The position numbers and the translations under genes are program-made. The notes beneath the pieces were generated by a model that saw only the letters and a program-made list of their open reading frames with translations, did no database searches and was not told the DNA's origin. A DNA stretch of 64,000 nt from Promethearchaeota archaeon (GTDB taxonomy: Archaea > Asgardarchaeota > Lokiarchaeia > Sigyniarchaeales > SOKP01). Below, in pieces: positions 8,606-17,806 of this stretch. The DNA lies in the NCBI GenBank assembly GCA_030606485.1, contig JAUWGH010000001.1, positions 744,001 to 808,000 on the forward strand, in the 5' to 3' direction. How positions within the stretch are numbered: position 1 is the stretch's first letter; each line of letters starts with the position of its first letter.

Positions 8606-8860
8606 TTATATTCCGCCTGCTTGAGTGGCCATCACTGTAATTACATCCTTTTTGGGATGAATCCCGACTTTGGTAAATTTAAGATTATCAGGAAGAACTT
8701 TTCCTTTAAAAATAAACTGGATTGCTAAGATTGGATTGAGTTTATACTCTCGTTGAACTGTTTTCTTAATTTCTGCTATGCTATTATTTGGGTCTACTTC
8801 TACTAATTTAATTGCTTGGTCTGGGGGTACCCCAGTAAGTCTAAATCTATATTGCGTCAT
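8606..8860 (-). CDS. Ubiquitin-like beta-grasp protein ending in Gly-Gly-Ile
   Basis: An 84-residue protein with the ubiquitin fold order: strand 1 YRFRLTG, strand 2 AIKLVEVDP, helix SIAEIKKTVQREYK, strand 3 AIQFIFKGKVLPDNLKF (compare the ubiquitin LIFAGKQLEDG turn), then VGIHPKKDVITVMATQ as the last strand. The C terminus is AGGI, so Gly82-Gly83 is followed by a single Ile84, as in a modifier precursor that must be trimmed to expose GG. It is not MoaD or ThiS, whose last strands carry FPP/GGG patterns and which sit in cofactor operons. Conjugation to targets is inference. It stands alone on the minus strand with a 244-base AT-rich promoter region upstream; no E1, E2 or RING gene is adjacent. 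Confidence 0.75.
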   Translation of the reverse strand: MTQYRFRLTGVPPDQAIKLVEVDPNNSIAEIKKTVQREYKLNPILAIQFIFKGKVLPDNLKFTKVGIHPKKDVITVMATQAGGI

Positions 8861-9104
8861 TATTTTTTCAGTTTCTTTTATTTATTTTAAGTCTAAATTA
8901 ATATTTACTAATTATTTTTCAATTTGGATTGTTTTTTGTTATTTATAATTTTTCAAAAGAAATTATAAAATATTTCAGTTAATTATAGGTAATCGATACA
9001 AATATTTAAAGTTTAGGTGTTTAGTAGTTATCTTTTTGTTCAATTCTTTAGTTTTAGTTCGAACAATGGTATAATTTTTATTTCTATTTTTCTTATTTTA
9101 TTTC

Positions 9105-10328
9105 ATGAGTATTTCAAATGAAAAACGAAAAATTAAAGAAGAAATATTAAGTCAAGATTATTTTAAATCGATGGCCAAATCTGATAGAATTCTTTTTGTT
9201 CTTCGGACTTTTGGGCCACAGAATTTTACTTCATTAAAGGATCTTTCAAAAATGAGCAAATCAACGGTTTCGAAATATGTAAACCTTCATCTCCAGAAAG
9301 ATTATATAGAAAAAAGATTATTTGAATTAGAAAATAACCAAAGAAGGCCAAAATATGTCCTTACTGAATCTGGTAATAAAATTTCAAAAGAACTTTTTGA
9401 AAAATTTGATGATAACTTAATTTTAATGAATAAAATTAATCGTAGTATTTCGAAACTATCACAACTAATTCAATTTTATGAGAATATTTCTGTAGATCAG
9501 TCAATAATTAATCGAATAATTAGGATTATATCAAAACTGGGAGATCAGTTTTTTACTTTAGAACAAAACGAGGATTTGTATATGTCCCTCTTTTTTATGT
9601 TTTATAACTCCGCTCTAACACCGAATTTTAGATTTGAACTTAAGGAGTTTTGTACTTTATACAAGGTAAATGAAGTCAGCATTGATTATCATATCTATAA
9701 AATTATGTCTAGTAATTTAGGATTTCATTTGTTTGAACGAGGAGATGATAAGTTCTTTTTTCATTCTGAAGATCTTTTAGGAACTATCACCTTGCGTTTA
9801 ACAAAAGATCTGCTTATAGAAGAATTGATACATTTTAATATTGAGGGAAAAACGAGAATTGATAATTTGGATAAAGTTGCAGAAGATATAGCAAAATCTC
9901 TTTTAAAAATGGGGCTTATCTGGGGTAGAATTAAAAAAGAATTTGAATTATTAATAGAAAAATTGTTTATTAAAATGGCGTTAGATATGGGATTCCCTAA
10001 AATCAATTTAATAAATTTAATTCTCTCTTCAAAAAAATTTAATGAAAATAAATTACCAATTGACTCATTAATTAAAATTTTCAATGGTTCTGAGGATTAT
10101 GTTGATTTAAATTTGGTTCCAAGTAAAATAAAATCAGACGAAAAAATTAAAGATATTTCTGGAATTAAGTTAGAGGGAGTAGTAGGGTTTTGTTCTTCTT
10201 GTGGACAATTAATTTTAAATAATGTTATCCAATGTCCTGAATGTAAAAAAAGAATCAATAAAGATCATTTATTAATGGAAATTGATAAAGCTCTCAAATT
10301 AAAAAATAAATATCAAAAGGGAACTTAA
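9105..10328 (+). CDS. Winged-helix regulator with C-terminal zinc ribbon
   Basis: A 407-residue protein with an N-terminal winged helix (about 24-90: DRILFVLRTFGPQNF, helix SLKDLSKMSKSTVSKYVN, wing RRPKYVLTESGNKI), a long alpha-helical middle with no family I recognise, and a C-terminal zinc ribbon of two CxxC knuckles (C363/C366 and C377/C380). The arrangement suggests a DNA-binding transcription regulator whose middle senses or dimerises. The gene has its own AT-rich upstream region and is followed by the radical SAM pair 140 bases on, so it could regulate them, but this is only neighbourhood inference. Confidence 0.6.
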   Translation: MSISNEKRKIKEEILSQDYFKSMAKSDRILFVLRTFGPQNFTSLKDLSKMSKSTVSKYVNLHLQKDYIEKRLFELENNQRRPKYVLTESGNKISKELFEKFDDNLILMNKINRSISKLSQLIQFYENISVDQSIINRIIRIISKLGDQFFTLEQNEDLYMSLFFMFYNSALTPNFRFELKEFCTLYKVNEVSIDYHIYKIMSSNLGFHLFERGDDKFFFHSEDLLGTITLRLTKDLLIEELIHFNIEGKTRIDNLDKVAEDIAKSLLKMGLIWGRIKKEFELLIEKLFIKMALDMGFPKINLINLILSSKKFNENKLPIDSLIKIFNGSEDYVDLNLVPSKIKSDEKIKDISGIKLEGVVGFCSSCGQLILNNVIQCPECKKRINKDHLLMEIDKALKLKNKYQKGT

Positions 10329-10466
10329 CGATACTAATAATTTTATGCGATAACTTGCGAAAATTTGGATAAAAAAATATTTTTTTTTTATTTCATTTTA
10401 TTAAAAAGACAAAGATTTTTTTGATTTTGAGATTTTAGTTATTTATTCAATAATGGAATTAATCCG

Positions 10467-11996
10467 ATGAAATGGAATAAAATTCTACTTTTAGTGGCCA
10501 ATTATAGATGTACGGGTTATGATTTTTACGATTCTGCATTTCCACCATTAGCCCTTGAATATATTGCGGCTTACGTGGAGGACTTAGTCGATGTAATAAT
10601 TTTAGATTCTAAAGCAGATAATTTGAGTTTAAAACAGGTTAAAAAAAAGATTAAGGAATATGGACCTGACTTAGTAGGTTTATCGGTTCCAGTATCAAGT
10701 GCAATTAATGATGTATTATTATATGCAAAAATTGCTAAAGATTTTAGTTGCACTACAGTAATTGGGGGCTGGCATCCAACTTTAGCTGTTGAACAGACTT
10801 TATCATCTCCTTGGATTGATATTTTAGTTAGAGGAGAGGGAGAATTTACATTTCGAGAGTTGATTGAAAAGGGGACTCCAGAAAATGTAAATGGTTTATC
10901 TTATAAATCGAATGGAGAATTAATTCATAATCCAGATAGACCTTTTCTTAAAAATTTAGATGAGTTAAAGTTTCCAGCGAGACATTTAGTCAAACAATAT
11001 AAATATAAAGCATTTAATATGAATTGTGATGCTATAGAAACTTCACGTGGATGCCCTCAAGCATGCAGATTTTGTAGCACTCACGTGGTTTACAAGCGGA
11101 GCTGGAGACCTAGATCTGTTGAAAATGTAATTAGAGAATTAGAAGTTATATCAAAAAATAAAAAAATTAGTGATGTATTCTTTGTTGACGATAATATACT
11201 TGTTAACATGAAACGAATTGAAAAGCTCTGTATGGAAATTATAAGAGCTAAAAGAGAGAGAAGGATTAAAAAACATTTGCATTTTTTCTTCCAAGGAAGA
11301 TTAGATTCAATGGCAAGATATCCGGAAATCACAAAATTAATGGGTAAAGCAGGTTTTTGGCTTGTTCTTGTAGGAGTTGAAGCAACTGATAATAAAGGAT
11401 TAAAACATGTAGAAAAGGGCTGTAGTATAGAAAATATCAAAAAAGGAATAGAGGTATTACATGAAAGTGGGATAATTGTTATGGGTAATGTAATTATTGG
11501 TGCAAATCTTGATGATACTGTGGAAGATGTTCTAATTACGATTAAACGAACGAGAGAATTAACGTTAGATTTACCAAGTTTTACTTTGTTAACACCATTT
11601 CCTGCAACAGGGTTTTACATAGAATTAAAGGAAAAAAACCTATTATTAACTGAAGATTATTCAAAATATAATTGGCTCACACCTGTAATAAAAACACAAA
11701 ATTTCAGTCCTAAAGTTCTTAGAAAATTATTATTTCTTGGTTTCTATCATGTTGGCTTTTATGGTGGAGATTGGCCTACTAAATGGAATTTACTTCGTAG
11801 AGGAATTAAATCAAGAGGAATTAAATACATTTTTCATCCTGGAAGAGCATACAGAACTGTTAAGTCTTATTTTACGTGGCGAAAGATTGTTATGGATAAT
11901 ATACAAGGCTTAAATAAAGAAGAAAGGAATCAACTACTCTTAGGAAATGTTAAGGATATGATTGAATTAAAGCAAGCAATCATAAAAAGGAGTTAA
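10467..11996 (+). CDS. B12-binding-domain radical SAM protein (first of tandem pair)
   Basis: A 509-residue protein of the BchE-like class of radical SAM enzymes. Residues 1-140 form a Rossmann-like cobalamin-binding domain (FPPLALEYIAAYVED, DLVGLSVPVSSA, IGGWHPT, VRGEGEFTFREL), and the radical SAM core carries C196-x3-C200-x2-C203 in SRGCPQACRFCST for the [4Fe-4S]-SAM cluster. The classic DxHxxG cobalamin motif is missing, with DSKADN at the expected place, as is common in this class. Members methylate unreactive carbons or make ring closures on lipids, tetrapyrroles and peptides; the substrate here is unknown. The next gene, 10 bases downstream, is a paralogue. Confidence 0.8.
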   Translation: MKWNKILLLVANYRCTGYDFYDSAFPPLALEYIAAYVEDLVDVIILDSKADNLSLKQVKKKIKEYGPDLVGLSVPVSSAINDVLLYAKIAKDFSCTTVIGGWHPTLAVEQTLSSPWIDILVRGEGEFTFRELIEKGTPENVNGLSYKSNGELIHNPDRPFLKNLDELKFPARHLVKQYKYKAFNMNCDAIETSRGCPQACRFCSTHVVYKRSWRPRSVENVIRELEVISKNKKISDVFFVDDNILVNMKRIEKLCMEIIRAKRERRIKKHLHFFFQGRLDSMARYPEITKLMGKAGFWLVLVGVEATDNKGLKHVEKGCSIENIKKGIEVLHESGIIVMGNVIIGANLDDTVEDVLITIKRTRELTLDLPSFTLLTPFPATGFYIELKEKNLLLTEDYSKYNWLTPVIKTQNFSPKVLRKLLFLGFYHVGFYGGDWPTKWNLLRRGIKSRGIKYIFHPGRAYRTVKSYFTWRKIVMDNIQGLNKEERNQLLLGNVKDMIELKQAIIKRS

Positions 11997-12006
11997 AAAT
12001 AGTATT

Positions 12007-13461
12007 ATGGTAATTAACGTCCCTAAAGAAAATCATTTCAGATGGAAAAGAATTCTTTTAATCAAACCAAACTATAGGACAACTGGTTGGGATTACTATA
12101 ATGTGGATTTCCCACCAATAAATTTGACATATATTGCGAGTTATTTAACAGATTTAAATGTTAAGGTGGAAATACTCGATGCTAAAGTAAATAATTTAAC
12201 CCATAAACAAATAAAGAAAAAGATACAAAAATACAACCCTGATATTGTAGGAATTTCAGTATTTGTTTCTGCAGCGATAAATTTTTGTTATGATATCGCA
12301 AAAATTGTGAAAGAAGTTAATTCTAATTGCACAGTCGTATTTGGGGGACGACATCCAACCTTCGAACCCGATGAGACATTAAAATGTAATGAGGTCGATT
12401 ATATAGTTAGGGGAGAAGGAGAGTTAACATTCAGAGATTTAATAATAAAAGGAACCCCAGAAGCTGTTAAAGGACTTTCTTATAAATTGAATAGAAAAAC
12501 ACTCCACAATCTTGAACGCCCATTAATTCAAAATTTTGAAAGAATTAGATTTCCAGCAAGACATCTTACAAAAAAAAACAAGTATAAGATGTTTACAGTA
12601 AGGTTGGAAACGATTGAAACCTCAAGAGGATGTCCTCATACATGCACATTTTGCACCACTCATATTATCAATAAAGGTAAATGGCGACCTAGACCAATTG
12701 AGAAAATAATTACAGAGATGAAAATGATATCACACAATAGAAAAATTTCGGATATCTTCTTTGTAGATGACAATTTAACCGCCAATACCAAAAGAATTGA
12801 AAGATTGTGTGAGCGAATTATTGAATGTAAAAAAAATAAGGAAATTAATGATTTCAAATTTTTTGCCCAGATTAGAGTGGATTCTATAGTGAAATCACCT
12901 CATATGGTGAAGAAAATGGCAGAAGCCGGATTTTGGGTTGTTTTTATTGGAATTGAAAGCATAAATGAAGAAACATTAAAAGAAGTAAGAAAAGGATTTA
13001 ATTTCTCTAAAGTTTTAAAAGCTTTAGAGATTTTACATAAAAGTAACATTATTGTTATCGGAAACTTAATAATTGGGCTTGATTTGAATGCAACCGAAAT
13101 GGATATTAAAAAAGAAATTCAATTTATGAAAAATGTCGATGTAGATATCATTAGTTATTGTTTATTAACGCCCTTTCCTGGAAGCGAGACTTTGAAGGAT
13201 TTAGAAGCAAAAAACTTAGTTATCACTAAAGATTGGTCGAAATATACGGTATTTGACCCTGTTATGAAAACATTTCAATTAAGCCCAAAAAGTTTACTTG
13301 ATCTATTATATTACTCTTTTAGAGAATTAAAAATTCTGAATAATTGGAGAGGTATTGCATCCCGAATTGTTAAAACGCGCGGACTTATTTTTGTTCTTAA
13401 TCCAATTAAATTAATATCACTTATTAATTCCTATTTAAAAGTGAGATATTTATTTAAATAA
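12007..13461 (+). CDS. B12-binding-domain radical SAM protein (second of tandem pair)
   Basis: A 484-residue paralogue of the preceding gene with the same plan: an N-terminal cobalamin-type domain (VDFPPINLTYIASYL, DIVGISVFVSAA, FGGRHPT, VRGEGELTFRDL) and a radical SAM domain with C209-x3-C213-x2-C216 in SRGCPHTCTFCTT. The two are alike along their length, including RPFL/RPLI and FPARHL linker motifs, so they arose by duplication. The 10-base spacing indicates one operon. Again DxHxxG is replaced (DAKVNN). Two diverged copies suggest either a heterodimer or consecutive steps on one substrate; this is inference, and the substrate is not known. Confidence 0.8.
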   Translation: MVINVPKENHFRWKRILLIKPNYRTTGWDYYNVDFPPINLTYIASYLTDLNVKVEILDAKVNNLTHKQIKKKIQKYNPDIVGISVFVSAAINFCYDIAKIVKEVNSNCTVVFGGRHPTFEPDETLKCNEVDYIVRGEGELTFRDLIIKGTPEAVKGLSYKLNRKTLHNLERPLIQNFERIRFPARHLTKKNKYKMFTVRLETIETSRGCPHTCTFCTTHIINKGKWRPRPIEKIITEMKMISHNRKISDIFFVDDNLTANTKRIERLCERIIECKKNKEINDFKFFAQIRVDSIVKSPHMVKKMAEAGFWVVFIGIESINEETLKEVRKGFNFSKVLKALEILHKSNIIVIGNLIIGLDLNATEMDIKKEIQFMKNVDVDIISYCLLTPFPGSETLKDLEAKNLVITKDWSKYTVFDPVMKTFQLSPKSLLDLLYYSFRELKILNNWRGIASRIVKTRGLIFVLNPIKLISLINSYLKVRYLFK

Positions 13462-13585
13462 TTTTTACTGAATTAATGATATTTTAACTCGAAATAATTT
13501 TTAAAGATCGAATATAAAATAATTATAAATTTAATAAACAACTTTTTTATTTAGAAATAATATCGCAATAATCAGCAACATTAAT

Positions 13586-13703
13586 GCAGGGATAACCGAG
13601 CCTGGTCAATAAGAAACTTGAATATGGGTCAAGACTGATTATAGGTGCTGGACTTAAGATCCAGTGGCGTAGGCCTTCGGGAGTTCGAATCTCCCTCCCT
13701 GCA
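13586..13703 (+). tRNA. tRNA-Leu(UAA) with a D-loop insertion
   Basis: A class II tRNA. The acceptor stem pairs 13586-13592 (GCAGGGA) with 13696-13702, discriminator A at 13703, no encoded CCA. D stem ACC (13595-13597) pairs with GGT (13644-13646). Anticodon stem CTGGA (13648-13652) pairs with TCCAG (13660-13664), loop CTTAAGA, anticodon TAA at 13655-13657. A long variable arm (about 13665-13678) and the T arm GGGAG-TTCGAAT-CTCCC (13679-13695) follow. The D loop is about 33 bases too long; removing 13610-13642 leaves an 85-base leucine tRNA. The length and variable arm support Leu. Confidence 0.92.
13610..13642 (+). other. Probable tRNA intron in the D loop of tRNA-Leu
   Basis: These 33 bases interrupt an otherwise normal D loop (GAGCCTGGTCAA joined to A and the GGT of the D stem). 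Inside, CTTGA (13617-13621) can pair with TCAAG (13629-13633) around a 7-base loop, and ATAA (13609-13612) with TTAT (13639-13642) next to the proposed joints. Archaeal tRNA introns at non-canonical sites are known and are cut at bulge-helix-bulge structures. The exact joints are uncertain by a base or more, and I could not model a strict bulge-helix-bulge. Confidence 0.6.
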
Positions 13704-13784
13704 CATTTTCTCTTTTTTTCTTTTCAAGGATGAAATATAGACTAAAAGAAGAAAAATTAAAAAAATAAGATTATTTACTAATAT

Positions 13785-15104
13785 TTACTCTCTTTTTATA
13801 ATTGTCGCTTGTCCCATTCCAAATCCAACGCACATACTGCTAATTGCATAGGTTTTATTGAATTGCTCGAGTTGCTGCAAATTGGTTCCTATTAATCGCG
13901 TTCCAGTAAATCCTGTAGGATGACCAAGTGCGATAGCCCCACCCCATACATTAAAGCGCTCATCCCGCCAATCTATTCCTAAGTCATGGCAGCATGCAAA
14001 TACAACTGTTGAAAAAGCTTCATTAATTTCGATAAAATCCATCTCATCAAATGTTGTTTCGGCTCTTTTTAACGCTATTGGCATAGAATGTATAGGTCCT
14101 TCAAGCATTGTAATTGGATCACATCCAATCACGGCAGAAGAAACAATTGAGGCTCGAGGTTTAAAACCCAATTCTTCCGCTAAATATCTTGACATCCATA
14201 ACTGCGCTCCAGCTCCGTCAGAAGTTGGACAACTATTTCCCGCAGTTAATAATCCTTTCCTTTTACTTCCTAAAACTTTTAATTTTTGTAATATTTCAAA
14301 GGAAGTGGTAGGTCTTGGAGCTTCATCTTTTTCAACTAATTCAGAGGTGCTACTATCTTGTGCCACATTTCCATTTTCATCATAAATTGGTTCTCCATTC
14401 TCATCTAATTTAGGAACCCATATTGGTTCAATTTCTTTGCCCCTTCTATCGTAATTTGCGCACGCTTTCTTATGGGAGTCTAAAGAAATTCTATCTAGTT
14501 CTTCTCTCATCCTTTCCCGAGTGAATCCCGCTTTCTCTTCCCAAATCCGTCCCATCAGATCTGCAGCCGAGATTTGTGTTTGAATTCCTTGTTTGTATTT
14601 TTCTGCACTTGCTTTTATTTCTGGATTATGTACAATTTCTTTATGTGGGCTAACCATGATAACTTTTCCATCTTTAAGAATTTTAAGATCCTCCATGATT
14701 GGATATCTATTTTGAACCTCAATACCACCAGCTAGAATACAATCACAATAACCTGAGGCTATTGCTTGCCAAGCTGAGAGCACTGCTTGAGAACCTGAGG
14801 CACAATGACGATTAATTGTCATACCAGGAACTTTCACAGGTAATCCAGCTGCTAAAGCAGCATTTCTTGCAATATCCATACCACATTCGCCAATTTGGGT
14901 GCAGCAAGCAACTATAGAATCATCAATAAGAGTTTGATCAAATTTATTTCGCTCCAATAAAGTCCGATAACTATGTACGATTAAATCATCCCCTCTTAAA
15001 CGGATAACCTTACCCCTTCTCCTCCCAATAGGAGTTCGAACATAATCAATTAATACTGGTTCTCTTTTTGGGTCCTTAAAATACGATTCATACCAAATTT
15101 TCAT
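13785..15104 (-). CDS. Thiolase (acetyl-CoA C-acyltransferase)
   Basis: A 439-residue thiolase with the full catalytic set: nucleophile C101 in NRHCASGSQAV, H395 in GGAIALGHPTG and C425 in SSMCVGFGMGQA, which is the pattern of the degradative/biosynthetic thiolases rather than of the SCP-x-like archaeal ones. It condenses two acyl-CoA molecules or cleaves 3-oxoacyl-CoA. It is about 45 residues longer than typical, with an acidic insertion around 245-270 (polar, NGEPIYDENGN) in the lid region. It stands alone on the minus strand, with tRNA-Leu downstream. With the second thiolase at 31.8 kb it would serve acetoacetyl-CoA chemistry. Confidence 0.9.
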   Translation of the reverse strand: MKIWYESYFKDPKREPVLIDYVRTPIGRRRGKVIRLRGDDLIVHSYRTLLERNKFDQTLIDDSIVACCTQIGECGMDIARNAALAAGLPVKVPGMTINRHCASGSQAVLSAWQAIASGYCDCILAGGIEVQNRYPIMEDLKILKDGKVIMVSPHKEIVHNPEIKASAEKYKQGIQTQISAADLMGRIWEEKAGFTRERMREELDRISLDSHKKACANYDRRGKEIEPIWVPKLDENGEPIYDENGNVAQDSSTSELVEKDEAPRPTTSFEILQKLKVLGSKRKGLLTAGNSCPTSDGAGAQLWMSRYLAEELGFKPRASIVSSAVIGCDPITMLEGPIHSMPIALKRAETTFDEMDFIEINEAFSTVVFACCHDLGIDWRDERFNVWGGAIALGHPTGFTGTRLIGTNLQQLEQFNKTYAISSMCVGFGMGQATIIKRE

Positions 15105-15298
15105 TTATTTCACGTTCAATAGTTATTATTTCTTGTTTATTATCTTTTAATTAATCAATATGTAATGAATTATTAGTTTTTTTTTATTTAAAATGGATAG
15201 GTTATAAATTTCCAAATAATTATTTATTTTTTGACTTAATCATTAAAAATTAATTAAAAAAAGTTTAAAGGGAAAAAAGATTTTAATATTTACTTAAA

Positions 15299-15907
15299 AT
15301 GGGTCTAAGAAATTCATTTAATAAACTTCTGGATTGGGATAAAAGAACATTTTTAAAACTGTACAGAAATGAGTTATCCCGGAAATATATGATAGTTGCA
15401 AGGATAATATCATTTTTTGGTAATCTTTACTTTTTAATTGGTGTTTGCATTGTAATTCTCATTGTAAATTATATAATTAGAGATTATTATTTTTTCTCGC
15501 TAGTGTCGGGAGGGTTTAACCAGACTTTTTTCTTTTATATTATAATAAGATATGTAATAGTAAAGAGAAAACGACCTTATGTTGAGCTAAAAGACCATTC
15601 AATTAAAAAAAGAGATAAAATTACTAAGACGAAAAAGGCTTTTCCAAGTGGGCATATAACCTTTTTTCTTTTTTTCATATATTTATTTGCCTTTTATTTT
15701 AATTCGTGGATAATTTTACTGGTGGGAGTCATTATAGCGTGTTTAATGGGTTTAACACGAATAACGCTTGGTATGCATTATCCATTGGACATAATTTTTA
15801 GTATAGTGTTTGGTTTTATATTCAGCTTCTTATATATTCACTTAACTGCACCTATGTGGGTTGGGGGATACCTCACCTTTTTTCAGTGGATACAAGATGT
15901 GTTTTGA
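15299..15907 (+). CDS. PAP2-family membrane phosphatase
   Basis: A 202-residue membrane protein with about five hydrophobic segments and the three phosphatase motifs of the PAP2/BacA-like lipid phosphatase family: KRKRP (K89 to P93), PSGH at 116-119 and TRITLGMHYPLD (R154, H160, D164). The family removes phosphate from lipid phosphates, such as phosphatidic acid or polyprenyl diphosphate. In an archaeon a polyprenyl or archaetidyl phosphate is the likely substrate, but this is inference. The start ATG at 15299 follows an AT-rich region. It stands alone between divergent and downstream genes. Confidence 0.85.
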   Translation: MGLRNSFNKLLDWDKRTFLKLYRNELSRKYMIVARIISFFGNLYFLIGVCIVILIVNYIIRDYYFFSLVSGGFNQTFFFYIIIRYVIVKRKRPYVELKDHSIKKRDKITKTKKAFPSGHITFFLFFIYLFAFYFNSWIILLVGVIIACLMGLTRITLGMHYPLDIIFSIVFGFIFSFLYIHLTAPMWVGGYLTFFQWIQDVF

Positions 15908-16045
15908 TTCAAGATTTTTATATGTTCTCAATATGTTTCTTCATACATGACGTATTTAACTACAAATAAAATATATATATCTTTAAGATATTTTCAGTAA
16001 ACGCTAAAAAATATTATTTTAAAAAAAAAATTAGATTAAAAAAAA

Positions 16046-16050
16046 AGGTG
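16046..16050 (+). promoter_or_regulatory. Shine-Dalgarno of the AOR gene
   Basis: AGGTG lies six bases upstream of the AOR ATG at 16057, in an A-rich leader. It supports that start. Confidence 0.55.
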
Positions 16051-16056
16051 TAAATT

Positions 16057-17793
16057 ATGCCTAGGAAAATTATAAGAGTAAATATGAAAAAGCTTGAAAC
16101 AAATTATGAAGATTTGCCAGAGAAATATCAATATCTGGGCGGACGCGGTCTTACTTCAACAATTGTTGCAGAAGAAGTCCCCCCAACTTGTCATCCGTTA
16201 GGACCTCATAATAAGGTTGTATTGGCTCCAGGGATTGTTACCGGGACAAATGCTCCAAGTTCCGGTCGTCTTTCCGTTGGAGGTAAGTCTCCTTTAACTG
16301 GGGGAATAAAAGAAGCCAATGTGGGAACAAATTTTGCACAGATGCTTGGGAGAATGCGTATTGGAGCAATTATTATAGAGGAACAAACTGAAGGAAAAGA
16401 TTATTATCTTCTTAAAATTACAAATGATGGAACTGAATTTATTAAAGCAAATAAGTGGGTAGGAAAGGGACTCTATGAGGTATATAAGGATTTGCGCAAA
16501 GAATTCGGAGAAAAAATCGGTATATGCGGTGTTGGTATAGCTGCAGAACTATTTGGAGGTAATTCAGGACTATGTTTTAATGACCCAGAAGGATTACCTA
16601 GTAGATATGCTGGAAGAGGTGGACTTGGAGCCGTCATGGCGTCTCGGGGTTTGAAATTTATAGTTGTTGATGAAACTGGTGCTCCAGGAGTAGAAATCAA
16701 GAATGAAGAAGTCTTTAAAAAGGGTACAGCAAAGCTCCTCAAAGCACTTGGAGATCATGATGTGACTAAGCCAGGTGGAGCTCTCAATACTTACGGTACA
16801 GGTGTCTTAATCAATATTATAAATGAAAATGGTGGATTACCTCAGAGGAATTTTTCACGAGGACAAGATGACAGATCCGAAAAAGTATCTGGTGAAGCAA
16901 AAGCTGAGGAAATAAAGAAAAGAGGTGGAGTACGTCCTCATGGTTGTCATACAGGGTGCGTTATTCAGTGTTCTGAGGTTTGGACAAAACCTGATGGAAA
17001 AGATCCTGTTGGGGTTCTAGAATATGAATCTGTTTGGGCATTAGGTCCAAATTGCGAAATCTATGACTTGGATACCATAGGCGAACTCAATCGCGCATGT
17101 AATGATCTCGGGTTAGATACAATTGAGACAGGTACTACTCTCGCTGTAGCTATGGAAGGTGGATTAGCTGATTTCGGAGATGGAAAAGCATCTTTAAATC
17201 TTCTAGAAGAAATACGCAAAAAAACACCAACTGGGAGGATTTTAGTTAATGGAACGGAATTTACTGGTAAAGCTTTTGGAGTAACGAGAATCCCTACTGT
17301 AAAAGGTCAGGCTATGCCTGCTTATGATCCGAGAGCCATAAAGGGAATAGGGGTCACCTATGCGACCTCTCCTATGGGAGCAGACCATACTGCTGGATAT
17401 GCAATAGCTACAGAAATCATGGGCGTAGGAGGTGAAGCTGATCGTTTGGATACTAAAAAGGCAGAACTCTCACGCAATTTACAAGTTGCCACAGCTGTTA
17501 TAGATTCGGTAGGTTACTGTCTATTCATAGCTTTTGCGATCCTTGATATTGTTGAAGGTTTGGAAGGCGTTGTAGAATCAGTTAATGGTGTGTTAGGGAC
17601 AAGTTTAACATTAAATGATATCCCCACAATTGGAATGCAAGTCATTGAAACTGAAATTAAATTCAATAAAGCAGCTGGGTTCACATCTTTAGACGATAGA
17701 CTTCCTGAATTTATGAAGGAAGAAAAATTTCCGCCAGATAATGAAGTTTTCAATGTTTCAGATGAAGAACTGGACAGTGTCTTCAAGTTTTAA
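16057..17793 (+). CDS. aor: Aldehyde:ferredoxin oxidoreductase (tungsten)
   Basis: A 578-residue AOR-family enzyme that oxidises aldehydes to acids with ferredoxin, using a tungsto-bispterin cofactor and one [4Fe-4S] cluster. The N-terminal domain has YLGGRGLTS, the pterin-binding APGIVTGTNAPSSGRLSVGGKSPLT region, and GRGGLGAVMASRGLK. Cluster cysteines are C297, C301 and C305 (GCHTGCVIQC) and C488 (DSVGYC); the first spacing is x3, where the Pyrococcus enzyme has x2, as in AOR-like subgroups. Two MoaD-like genes follow directly, and the three form one unit. Substrate is unknown; in a fermentative archaeon, aldehydes from amino acid breakdown are likely. Confidence 0.9.
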   Translation: MPRKIIRVNMKKLETNYEDLPEKYQYLGGRGLTSTIVAEEVPPTCHPLGPHNKVVLAPGIVTGTNAPSSGRLSVGGKSPLTGGIKEANVGTNFAQMLGRMRIGAIIIEEQTEGKDYYLLKITNDGTEFIKANKWVGKGLYEVYKDLRKEFGEKIGICGVGIAAELFGGNSGLCFNDPEGLPSRYAGRGGLGAVMASRGLKFIVVDETGAPGVEIKNEEVFKKGTAKLLKALGDHDVTKPGGALNTYGTGVLINIINENGGLPQRNFSRGQDDRSEKVSGEAKAEEIKKRGGVRPHGCHTGCVIQCSEVWTKPDGKDPVGVLEYESVWALGPNCEIYDLDTIGELNRACNDLGLDTIETGTTLAVAMEGGLADFGDGKASLNLLEEIRKKTPTGRILVNGTEFTGKAFGVTRIPTVKGQAMPAYDPRAIKGIGVTYATSPMGADHTAGYAIATEIMGVGGEADRLDTKKAELSRNLQVATAVIDSVGYCLFIAFAILDIVEGLEGVVESVNGVLGTSLTLNDIPTIGMQVIETEIKFNKAAGFTSLDDRLPEFMKEEKFPPDNEVFNVSDEELDSVFKF

Positions 17794-17806
17794 GAGTTCA
17801 TAAAAA

